From NCBI GenBank assembly GCA_963995505.1, contig OZ023182.1, forward strand, positions 9,912,707-9,976,706: 64,000 nt of DNA. The letters run 5' to 3'. The notes under the pieces were generated by a model that was not told where the DNA came from, ran no database searches, and worked only from the letters and a program-made list of their open reading frames with translations. Numbering within the stretch: the stretch's first letter is position 1; each line of letters opens with the position of its first letter. Both the position numbers and the translations under genes were made by a program. Below are positions 1-9,786 of this stretch, piece after piece. The stretch comes from Hypericum androsaemum. Its lineage: Eukaryota > Streptophyta > Magnoliopsida > Malpighiales > Hypericaceae.

Positions 1-160
1 GGTTATAATTCGATTATAATTCGATTCGAATTCAAAAATTCATAATTCGTATTCGATTCGTCTTGTGAAGAATTGAATATGGTTTAATGTTTTGATGAAT
101 TCGAATTCGAATAAATTCGATTCGAATTTGTCCAAATTCGAACCGTGGTCAGGTCTAGTT
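1..160. repeat. AATTCG-rich dispersed repeat
   Basis: Low-complexity DNA built from overlapping AATTCGAATT and ATTATAATTCG words. The block from about 60 to 155 is matched in inverted orientation at about 62402-62520, including the same run of bases just before the GACC/GGTC boundary. This is a dispersed, probably transposon-derived repeat; the short open frame inside it is chance. I cannot name the family. Confidence 0.6.
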
Positions 161-1400
161 CTACTCCACTTGCATGGATATCAATTACTACACCAATCGC
201 TCTCATTAATTGCATGGACCATCGAGCATCTATTAGGTGTAAATAAGTCTATGTGTGGGAGTAGACAACCATCCCATAAAAAGGAGTACAGAAGAAAGAA
301 AACGTTTTTAGTGAAATGCAGCTTTAAAAGTCTTTCATTAATTAAGTAGTCGCATATGAAAGTAAATACATAGACAAGAAAACTAAAAATAGATATGCTA
401 GAGGAAATACAACAAAGAGTGAATATATTGTACGTTTTTCTCATAGGCATCATAAGTAATTGTGATATAGAGGCTATGTGAGCCGATAACTTCTCAAAAG
501 AGAAGAGCCTCATCAAAATATTGTTGACCAAAATGGCAGCTCATAGACACAAAGCTATATCGAAGAGGCAACTTTGCGTAAATAAAAACTGTGATACACC
601 TGAAACATACTCGCACAGCCAAGGCCGGATGAAACCAACCAATGCTATGTTAGCCACGAGCCAAAATAAGATTGACACTACTGATGTTGGAGCTCAAGAT
701 TTATATCCCAGACATAGTTTATCTCGTAGAAGTTTAGTTTTATCTCTAGACTAATTTTATCTCTAATTGTAAGATTTATCTTTTTTAGGATACAGTTGGT
801 TAAGATTAGTTTAATATATTTTCCTAGGATTTATCTAGTATTAGGATACAATTATCGAGTTATTATTTAGAAGCCTACATAAAGGCTCTAGGTTGCATTA
901 TTGTAATTCGGACATTCCCCAATACACCTACACAGGTACAACTATCTAACTTTTTTATCTTCGTTTTTTCCCCGCTCCCTTAAATCGACAGTCTAAGGTT
1001 CTTTTTGACGTTCTATTGCTCTTCTACCCATTCTTCTTTTTTCTCCCCCTATTCGCTATTGTTCTTGAGGCGACCACTCCGAAGGTGAAGAGCCTGGGCT
1101 CGAGAAGGCTATTGCGGGAAACGGTGAAGAGCCTCTTATACGGCTCGGTAATGGTCTAAGATGAGGGGGGCTGGTGAAGATCGAGCGACGACTGGGCGGT
1201 GGTTTGAGTTGAGGAGCAGCCTGGACCCCGAGCTCCAGGACTAGTGCCTACTTGTGGACGACAGCTGGGGTAGGATTGAGCGACGACCGAGACCCGAGCA
1301 CCGGATCAATGGTCGCCAAGAGATTCATCGGTGGGACGAGCTATGCCCGGATCTAGTGCCTGAGAGGAGCGATGTGGCTAGGAGGATGGAATACGTCGTG
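161..1400. other. Gene-free region with possible LTR-like remnant
   Basis: No gene seen. Bases 160-230 match 22638-22690 (a paralogous segment upstream of the second RING gene). At about 690-1000 there is a T-rich block with a TATA-like TACATAAAGG followed by a CT-rich stretch, which resembles the U3/R part of a plant LTR. I found no partner LTR, so this is only a suggestion. Confidence 0.3.
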
Positions 1401-1411
1401 CAATGAAAGTT

Positions 1412-1622
1412 CCCAACGTACTTTGTCCTCACTCGCACGTATCCCAAAAATTTCTCAAGGGGCACCCATCCCAAGACTATCCCAGTTCAAGCGCATTTAA
1501 CTTTAGAGTTCTCTCAAGATGTGTGCCAGAAAAGAAGGTGCACCTTATTGGTATAGATAGTACCAACCAAATTACTTAAGGCTTTTTCAGATAGATTATT
1601 AACAGGGTATCACATTTATCCC
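1412..1622 (-). mobile_element. 5S rRNA-derived repeat, copy A (Cassandra TRIM-like)
   Basis: Read on the minus strand, the segment around 1455-1520 resembles the 3' half of plant 5S rRNA, including GGATGGGTG followed by the degenerate CC-rich turn. Upstream sequence resembles the flank seen in copy B at 1738-1956, with about 80-85% identity by eye over about 210 bp. Carrying 5S-like sequence inside the LTR is the hallmark of Cassandra TRIM retrotransposons. The 5S part is too diverged to be a working 5S gene. The element boundaries are not clear to me. Confidence 0.5.
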
Positions 1623-1697
1623 TCCTTAAATACGCGACGTCCTCATAGCGCCACACAAAAAATAGAACAATCCCAGAACTATTTTTGCTCAGATTCC

Positions 1698-1956
1698 AAT
1701 TGTGACACCCCGTGATCCGATCGACTGTCTCCACAAATCAACACGGTCATTTCCAGCGTACTTTTTCCTCACTTGCATGCATCCCAAAAACTACCCAGGG
1801 GGTCACCCATCCCAAGACTATCCCAGGTCAAACACATTTAACCTTAAAGTTCTCTCAAGATGTATGCCAGAAAAGAAATTGCACCTTGTTGGTATGGATA
1901 GTACCAATCAAATCACTTAAGGCTTTTTCAGATAGATCATTAACGGTATCACACAA
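1698..1956 (-). mobile_element. 5S rRNA-derived repeat, copy B (Cassandra TRIM-like)
   Basis: Second copy of the 5S-like unit. The minus strand carries GGATGGGTGACC followed by CCTGGG, the strongest 5S match in the window, near 1796-1815. A block ending TGTGACACCC (plus strand, 1698) could be one LTR edge. About 115 bp separates this copy from copy A. The pair may be two LTRs of one short element or a tandem duplication of a solo LTR. Confidence 0.5.
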
Positions 1957-2502
1957 GGGTTCTACTAAGTAGAACAAAAGACTGCCCAGTGTATGCTATG
2001 ACTTGTAGCATTAGTTCGAGGCAAAAAGAACAAGATTCAGCAAAGAAGCAGTCCGAGGTTGCGAAATATGAGGGTGACCGGGAAAATAGAGGAGCACCTA
2101 TTGGTCACAAAATTACTTTGGCAGGTGAATTTGCATGTTAGGGTTCAATAGAGGTTGGAGGGAATACACCAAGTAAGCTTGGGAGATGCTCGAGCTTGAA
2201 AGATGTCTTCAAGTGATTGAACAAATGTGGAGAGAAGTGAGGATGGTCTTATTGAGGACGGAAGAATCTATGGTTCAAGGTGGAGTTGGAATGGTTTCAT
2301 AGAACTCAGTGTTTCTCCAAGGGACGATTTCTCGCCTAGGTGGAGATTGTTGGGATGGCGAGAAAAAGGAAAAGAAAAAAAGTTGGCATATTCACGAGCC
2401 AGGTGCCTGCCAAACATCCGACGGCCCGCCGGGTTGCACTGCGGAGTCTTTTCCTATTTTGTCGTACTCCTGTTTTGGACTCGATTGACCTAGATTGGTT
2501 TC
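1957..2502. other. Gene-free region
   Basis: I see no recognisable gene, RNA or repeat boundary here. The open frames are short and have no family features. Confidence 0.4.
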
Positions 2503-3243
2503 GTGGTTTACAAAAGTTTGTCTATTATATTTAGGCATGTTACCATAGTTTATGTATGAATTTGCGACTTGTTACTTAGTAATAAATTTTTTTTTCGCAA
2601 TGTGTATGCATTAAGCCGAACCACATTTTCTTGATTATGTACTCATTTCGGGTTTGAAATCGATCTCTTATTAATTGCACGGATCATCTGCTCTACTTGA
2701 AACTCTATGGCTCTATTCTACTCCACGCATGTCTCGTCTGTATTTTGGTATACATATGTGTACGTGGGATTGGACAACCATCCCAAAAAAAAGGAGTACA
2801 TAATCAATAAAACGTTTTAAACTTATAGATTTTTTTCTTCTAATTCATGTACCATGCACTTTATTTTATAATAACGAGATTTGTTACAATAACACTAATT
2901 AACTTGACTTTTGAACCAACACCAGCATGCACGTTGCAAATGCATAGTGAAAGTTTTAAATCGAAATTATTTGGATGTGTCATGCTACACTTCTTTAATT
3001 ATTAGTACAATTACAGGGATAATTTTCTAACTATATTTCTGCTGAAGAATTAATCTGTCCATATCCTAAGGTTTCTTTCACATTTTCCCTTGTCCAAATC
3101 GCGGCTTATTCCAAGCTACACGGCATAAACTTGTTTCAAGAGTCAACTCGCTTACAATAACTCAATTAGCATACTTTATCCTTCCATTGACATTTCCTTT
3201 GGCGCGACCTTAAATTTTTTTGGGAGAAGTTCATTTTAGTACT
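2503..3243 (+). repeat. Inverted duplication arm X (left)
   Basis: This 741-bp block reappears in inverted orientation at 4637-5380 with only a few substitutions and 1-bp indels. It ends in GGGAGAAGTTCATTTTAGTA, the outer part of a terminal inverted repeat also seen at about 4636-4655. A related but more diverged collinear copy lies at about 22930-23300 and 30280-30360, upstream of the second RING gene. The block is therefore ancestral flank of the RING cluster. Confidence 0.8.
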
Positions 3244-3623
3244 AAAGTAGTAGGAGGACTTCATCTATATTTATAGTACATAATAAACAATATATCTATT
3301 GTTTATATCTATAATATATATATACATACACACACAAAAGACTAAACAAATTTGTAATTTTGCAGTCAACGCCGCTTGGGATAAAAAAATTCAACATGGA
3401 GATGATGTGGCGCTGATGTGTATCATCTGGTTAGAAAAATTAACTCCGGTTAAAAATTCGTCACCAAATTTATCACCAAATATGTCACTTTCGGAAGCCA
3501 CTGTCACCTAAAAAAATAAAGTCAAACTATAGGGTACTAAGATAAAAAAGTAAAACTACAAGGTACTTAAGTAAAATTTTCCCTAATAATTATTGAAGCA
3601 AACGCGTAGTTCTGAAAAAAAAA
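3244..3623 (-). repeat. Inverted copy of RING1 upstream flank (pre-insertion allele)
   Basis: Reverse-complemented, 3244-3315 matches the RING1 promoter region at 19181-19245 (TATA box included), and 3335-3623 matches 5461-5720. At 3311-3345 the two parts are joined by a short uninterrupted TATATA/GTGTGT stretch. In the direct-orientation locus the same point is split by the 13.4-kb viral cluster. This block therefore preserves the empty insertion site. Confidence 0.8.
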
Positions 3624-4655
3624 GATGGGATAAGTTCATTTTAGTATCCTGTAGTTTCACCTATTTTTCTTGGAGTACCATGTGGTTCTAAATTGGTATT
3701 TTAGTACCCTGTAGTTGACCACCTATTTTTCGGGCAGGTCCAGGGCAGCTACCCGTCCAAACCCGCCCAGAAACGACGTCATTTTGAGATGACGTAGAGG
3801 ACACGTGGCAATAGAGTAGGCTTGTTAAAAGTTGACGTGTACTATGGTAAATTACTTATACGATCCCAATTTGTTTAAAATCACATCGTCTTCCTCCTCT
3901 TACATGTTGCCGTAGATTGCAACCCAACAAACCTTCAAACCCAGTATTTAATTAAGCACTTACCAGCAAACCTTCAAATCCAGCAAATCCATTAATTAAT
4001 TAAGCACTTGCCAAGTTGTCCCCGGTGAATTCGCCACTTGCAAGCTCGGAGAGAGATCCAAATCAAAACAATGACCTCACACCATTTTCAATGGGGGAAT
4101 CAATTGAAGCGGCTCACACGATAATCCTTACCTCACTCTCCCTCCACCTCGAGCTTGAAACGGTGTGAATCGGTTCACGGGGTGCAGGTGGGAGGTCGAG
4201 GATGAGGTTGTAAGTTTTCGAAGCTCCTAGGCCCGGCGACGACAGCCTCCAACTTGATGGTTTCCGGCCACGACTCTACAATCGAGGGTGGGGTTAATGA
4301 TAGACAACTCACGCACATAGCACTTACCTGGAAAAAGCGGCTCTCGATGAGAGGGGTAAAGGGAAGAAGATGATGGAGGAGGGAAAGAAGTTTTAATTTT
4401 TTATATTATATATAAAATTTTAGAGATTGTTTAGGTAATTTACCATATTACACATCAGCTTTAACTTAAGAAAGTCATCAGCCACATGTCCTCCACATCA
4501 TCTCAAAATGACATCATTTCGGGCGGGTTTGGACGGGTACCCTGGACTTGTCCAAAAAATAGGTGGTCAACCACAGGGTACTAAAATACCAATTTACATG
4601 CACATGTTACTCCAGGCGAAATAGGTAAAATTATAGGGTACTAAAATGAACTTCT
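3624..4655. mobile_element. Non-autonomous terminal-inverted-repeat element (MULE-like)
   Basis: The ends are inverted repeats of roughly 220 bp: 3627-3860 against about 4410-4655, starting GGGATAAGTTC and ending GAACTTCTCCC. The TIRs contain the words TACCCTGTAGTTGACCACC and its complement. The interior has no convincing coding sequence. Part of the right TIR is duplicated at 5381-5465. Long TIRs and the TTTTAGTACCCTGTAG-type words resemble the other Mutator-like elements in the window. Confidence 0.65.
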
Positions 4656-5380
4656 CCCAAAAAAATTTAAGGTCGCGCCAAAGGAAATGTCAATGGAAGG
4701 ATAACGTATGCTAATTGAGTTATTGTAAGCGGGTTGACTCTTGAAACAAGTTTATGCCGTGTAGCTTGGAATAAGCCGCGATTTGGACAAGGGAAAATGT
4801 GAAAGAAACCTTAGGATATGGACAGATTAATTCTTCAGCAGGAATATAGTTAGAAAATTATCCCTGTAATTGTACTAATAATTAAAGAAGTGTAGCATGA
4901 CTCATCCAAATAATTTCGATTTAAAACTTTCACTATGCATTTGCAACGTGCATGCTGGTGTTGGTTCAAAAGTCAAGTTAATTAGTGTTATTGTAACAAA
5001 ACTCGTTATTATAAATAAAGTGCATGGTACATGAATTAGAAGAAAAAAATCTATAAGTTTAAAACGTTTTATTGATTATGTACTCCTTTTTTTTGGGATG
5101 GTTGTCCAATCCCACGTACACATATGTATACCAAAATACAGACGAGACATGCGTGGAGTAGAATAGAGCCATAGAGTTTCAAGTAGAGCAGATGATCCGT
5201 GCAATTAATAAGAGAGCGATTTCAAACCCGAAATGATTACGTAATCAAAAAAATGTGGTTCGGCCTAATGCATACGTTTACATTGCGAAGAAAATTTTTA
5301 TTACTAAGTAACAAGCCACAAATTCATACATAAACTATGGTAACATGCCTAAATATAATAGACAAACTTTTGTAAACCAC
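4637..5380 (-). repeat. Inverted duplication arm X' (right)
   Basis: Reverse complement of 2503-3243. It joins at 5380/5381 to a right-TIR fragment through the short shared word ACCACAG, the sort of microhomology expected from template switching. Confidence 0.8.
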
Positions 5381-5722
5381 AGGATACTAAAATACCAATT
5401 TAGAATTACATGGTACTCCAAGAAAAATAGATGAAACTACATGATACTAAAATGAACTTATCCCATCTTTTTTTTCAGAACTACGTGTTTGCTTCAATAA
5501 TTATTAGGGAAAAATTTACTTAAGTACCTTGTAGTTTCACTTTTTTATCTTAGTACCCTATGGTTTGACTTTATTTTTTTAGGTGACAGTGGCTTCCGAA
5601 AGTGACACATTTGGTGATAAATTTGGTGACGAATTTTTAACCGGATTAATTTTTCTAACCGGTTGAATTTTTTTTAATCCCAAGCGGCGTTGACTGCAAA
5701 ATTACAAATCTGTATAGTCTTT

Positions 5723-5728
<6 letters not shown>
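5381..5728 (+). repeat. Right-TIR fragment and RING1 distal upstream flank
   Basis: Bases 5381-5465 are the outer part of a TIR related to 3624-3700 and end in GAACTTATCCC. Bases 5466-5728 are the direct-orientation copy of the block whose inverted copy is 3335-3623. They run directly into the TA microsatellite that holds the viral insertion. No gene is seen. Confidence 0.7.

Positions 5729-5755
<27 letters not shown>
5729..5755. repeat. (TA)n microsatellite, left edge of viral insertion
   Basis: A TA run directly abuts endogenous viral sequence starting at about 5755. The right edge of the viral cluster is also a TA run (19138-19181). Integration of endogenous caulimovirids next to TA simple repeats is a reported pattern. 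Confidence 0.8.
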
Positions 5756-6047
5756 CTTCCATTATGGTTCCTTACCTGGTGGAGTTATTATGGTTGTTCC
5801 TTAACCATCCTTACGGATGACGTTCTTGGATGCTACAACCTTTTCAAAGCCCGCTACAACCCATTGCGATGGATGGTTAAGGAACAACCATAATAACTCC
5901 ACCAGGTAAGGAACCATAATGGAAGATTGAGACAATCAAATGGCTGTCTGAAATAGAACAGCCATGTGTGGGTCATTTTAGCGTTTTGGTTCAAGAAAGC
6001 ATTGAACCAGGCATTTTGGTAGTCCCAGTAGCTGTATAGGGTGCTAT
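5755..6047 (-). repeat. Rearranged viral ORF2 fragment with small palindrome
   Basis: Bases 5755-5810 and 5871-5926 are perfect 56-bp inverted repeats around a 60-bp spacer, and both come from viral ORF2. Bases 5871-6047 are collinear with 14117-14293, i.e. ORF2 on the minus strand. Bases 5755-5860 are the same ORF2 region in plus orientation. A 13-14 base piece between them (about 5861-5873) matches 14358-14371, a different part of ORF2, so the loop contains a small templated insertion. At 6046/6047 this fragment joins the viral primer-binding region through a 2-base overlap. Confidence 0.8.
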
Positions 6048-6056
6048 CGCGTATTT

Positions 6057-6070
6057 TGGTATCAGAGCCA
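6057..6070 (+). promoter_or_regulatory. Viral primer-binding site (initiator tRNA-Met)
   Basis: TGGTATCAGAGCCA is complementary to the 3' end of plant initiator tRNA-Met, the primer for minus-strand synthesis in caulimovirids and many LTR retroelements. It lies about 386 bp upstream of the ORF1 start. The 19 bases 6046-6064 recur inverted at 12950-12968, where the site is cut after TGGTATCA. Confidence 0.85.
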
Positions 6071-6455
6071 TTTCATATCGTCCGAACATACCTCCGGTAG
6101 AACTTTTGAGAAGTGCCTCCATTTGGGCTCTCCAGGGTTAGAACTCCTTGGTGCTTCGCAAACAAAAGTATCTATCAAGGTAGAACTCCGGTCCGAGCAT
6201 CTTTTTTGCCTCCATTAATCAATTTACTATTTATAGGAATAGTGAGTTACTGTAGCAAAGTCATTTTCACTGTAGCACTTTTGTCTGCATAGTGCATCCA
6301 TTGTAGAACCGCCTTCATGGCTGGCTAAGGTTGCATCTGCATATTTTGAGAGAGTAGTTAGACCATGCATGGTAGCAAGCAGTAAGTCCCGGAGTGTGGC
6401 AGTTAGACTTTTGGTTTTGCGCTGGTAATTCTCTCATCACTTGCATCTGCATCTA
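6071..6455 (+). other. Viral leader, copy 1
   Basis: About 385 bp of non-coding leader between the primer-binding site and ORF1. It contains several short AUG-initiated frames, as is usual for caulimovirid leaders. Copy 2 lacks it completely. Confidence 0.6.
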
Positions 6456-6584
6456 ATGTCAACTATGGACCCGTTTTCTTGCAATAATGCATCATGCACC
6501 TCATCAGCTAATGAATTGACTGAATCCAGTAACACACAAAGCCGCATAAATAGTAACGAACTGATTATTGAAGATTTTAAAGGA

Positions 6585-9500
6585 TGCATTGATAACTGGA
6601 AACTTCCAAAGATTTCAAAGCATGATATTTATCACGTTTCAAAAAACCCATTTTTAAAGCATGATTATGTTATCAAACAAGAAGAGCATTCCATGTCGGT
6701 TTCTAAACCCATTGAAACTTTTCAACTATTGTCAAAAGATTCTCTTCAAAATCATAGCAAAAAAGGTTTTAATTTCATTCATATCGGTCTAGTCCAGGTT
6801 GGTATTATACCCCTGACTATTGCCAGTCTTGACGCATCTATCCTTGCTATCTTACGAGATGCAAGACATCTCCGTTTTAAAGACTCCCTTATGAGCTCCG
6901 TCGAGTCCAGTCTCGCCGGTGGCCCTTTATCTTTTGATTGCCATCCCAATCTCACTTTATCCTTACGAGATCCTAACATTCTTCATGCTCTAACTCTCCA
7001 ATTGAAAACTTTTAATTATGCCCTAATGCATGGTACCGTGAATATTTCCTTAAGTTTTAAAGTCCATTATAAAGCCATGATTTCTGCGTTTGCAACAAAG
7101 CATCGTTTTCAATCCACCAAAGGCCAAACCGTTTTATTGCAAACTGATTTCACACGCGCCAACACCGTCACACCTAAAGCCATCCAATGGAAGGATGTAA
7201 CCCTTCCTGACGAATGGATCTTAGAAGGTTTAGACCAATCTGAGACTCAAATGCCTGAAGCCCAACCCAGTAATGATATTTCACGTATCAACCGTTATTC
7301 TGGTGGTACTGTCGGAATATCGTTCAATCGTGCTACGAGCTCGAGATTTACAGGGACCCCCTCCCTTTCTCGCTGTGAAAGCACATCTTCATCGATGAGA
7401 GCCCCCAACCATCTCCCATCTGTTATCCACCTACCTGACAAACCAAGGTTCTCAACATCAGATATACCCAACCCCACACTCCACCATATCAACTATAGAT
7501 CCCAAATCCCACACCCTGTTTATACACAAAATAAAGCCCCTGTGGAAGAAGAGTCTCCTCCCTCTTCCCCTACCCCAAGCCAAATCACAGAAAATCAACA
7601 ATATCGGAATGAACTTAACGTTCTTGAAGCCCCCTTCGAGATCGATAAGAATTTTCTCCGATCTGATTTCAACGCCCCTCATAACCAAAGAAAGGTCAAA
7701 TGGTTCTTTCGGAACTTTTTAAAACCTGAACGTGATGGAGTTCAAACCTCTTATTATGAGTGGATTACAGAATATCGTTGCCAGATCTTATTTTTTGACT
7801 GGTTCGAACAATTCTTAATGCCTACTTGTATACAAGAGATGATTGACAGTTATAACTCCAAGACCCAAACTGCAAATCCCATCACTCGTGCCCAACGTCA
7901 TCGCGAACAATGGGATACCACGAATGGTGAAACAATATCATCCCCTCACCCCCCTCTGAGACAAATTAATCTCAATATTGCCAATAATCCCATAGAAGCC
8001 GCTCCCTACAAGACCCCAACAGATGACGTCCTTTTAAATTCAAAACGTATAATTGCCCAGAACAATTTCTGTAATACTCACCTGAGTACTATAGGAAAAC
8101 AACTGGAACGCATTGAAGGACATCTCCCATCTTCTCAAGACCTATCATCGTCTATTCCTGACCCTCCACCTGTATCTAAACCACAACAACCCATTTTTAG
8201 ACCTTTTAAGGTCTCCCAAACAACCACACGCCAAATCCAGGAAAACAGAGATTTTGCTGATATTTTGCGAAGGCAAATATCCAGTATTGATCTCACCCCT
8301 CCCTCTCCTCTCATCGCCCCTGATACTCCTCACACGCAACCCAACACCATCCACACCCTTGACAAAGATTCCGATTCTGAATCCAACCGATCATCTTCCT
8401 CATCTACCACCCCCATGATCCATCGTCTTCACTGGCCCCAACAGTCCATCCCTGTTCCGGGTCCAGACATTGCCATAGAACAAAAGCCCAGTACCCTAAA
8501 CCAGGCTAAGTTCAATGCTAATTCCATTTACGAATGGAACATTGATGCCATGACAGAGTATAACATTCTCAGTTTACTCCAACAAATGACCATGGCCGCC
8601 AACGCCTACAAAACCCAGACGACCATATCTGATAAATCCATTGCTGAGATTCTCATTTCGGGATTCTCCGGCCAACTGAAAGGTTAGTGGGACTATTACC
8701 TCACTGAGACTCAACAAAAAGAAATCCTAGAAAGCCTTCAACGTGATGAGAACCATTCGTTAGTTCTTTCACCTAACAATGAACCGATCCAAGATGCGGT
8801 TTCATCTCTTATCTTTGCCATATCACTTCATTTCATCGGTGATTCGTCTCACCTTAAAGATAAAAATGCCGAACTTCTCTCCAACTTGAAATGTCACAAG
8901 TTGAGTGATTTTCAGCATTATAAAAACACCTTCCTCACCAGGGTAATGCTTCGCGAAGATTCAAATCAGCCTTTCTGGAAAGAAAAGCTCATTGATGGTC
9001 TTCCGTTCATGCTAGGTGAAAAGGTCAGACGAACTCTTAAAGCCTCCCATGGAACCCCTATTAACTATGCAGCACTTACCTATGGTGAGCTCATCAGCAT
9101 AACACAACAACAGGGACTCCAAATCTGTCAAGATTTAAAGTTACAGAAAAATATCAAGCGTGAGTTAAGGCAAACGAAACAAGAACTTGGATCGTTTTGT
9201 CAACAGTTTGATATTTCTCGAGTTCCTGATTCCAAGAATTGCAATTGCCCTTCCTCATCCAAGCCTTCTCATCATAAAAGATCTTCCTATTACAAACGAC
9301 CTGACAAGCGTAATAAGGACTCTCACCTTAAAAAACGCTTTTCAAGACGTTTTCCAGACAACGACAAAAAGAAGTCCTATAGACGTGATCGTCCGCCAAC
9401 GGATGACCGCTTCAAGGATACTATTTGTCACAAGTGTGGCAAAAAAGGACACATCGCCCGGCACTGTCGCATACACACAAAACTTCATGCCTTAAACATT

Positions 9501-9743
9501 GACCCTGATATCATTGCCCAAATATCCGCCCTTCTGATTAACGATTCTTCTTCCGACCCTGACTCAGTCTCGGAAGACTCTGACCAATTAGATGAACTTA
9601 TCCATTCTTCATCTTCGTCTGATTCGGAACACAGTATATGTGTTTTGACTAAAGACCAAGAGTTTTTACTCGCCATGGCAAATGAAATCGAAGATCCCAC
9701 CAAACGCAAGGACTATTTATCTAAAATACTTAACAGTGTTGAT
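6585..9743 (+). repeat. Left arm of 3,159-bp viral inverted repeat
   Basis: Exact mirror of 9787-12945: paired positions always sum to 19530, so there are no net indels. I found only two base differences through the translations (near 6826 and near 9076); silent ones may have been missed. The arm covers ORF1 from about codon 44 to just past the capsid zinc knuckle. Confidence 0.95.
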
Positions 9744-9786
9744 GAAGGCCCTTCAACTTCTATCACCATCCCTCCAAAGACTTATG
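9744..9786. other. 43-bp spacer (loop) of the palindrome
   Basis: The spacer is collinear with copy 1: its sequence matches the continuation of ORF1 in copy 3 (near 17206-17248 on the minus strand). It therefore belongs to the left copy. The switch into the inverted arm occurs at GATCA (9787-9791) with 3-4 bases of microhomology. Confidence 0.9.

Noticed and set aside
1780..1830. Possible 5S rRNA gene on the minus strand
   Set aside because: Only part of the 5S sequence is recognisable and it is diverged in two copies; a retroelement-borne relic fits better.
6057..6070. tRNA-like match
   Set aside because: It is complementary to a tRNA 3' end and stands alone, so it is a primer-binding site, not a tRNA gene.
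8113..8418. 101-codon frame, repeated at 11112-11417 and 18572-18877
   Set aside because: It is a shifted-frame shadow of the Pro/Ser-rich part of viral ORF1, present in each copy for that reason only.
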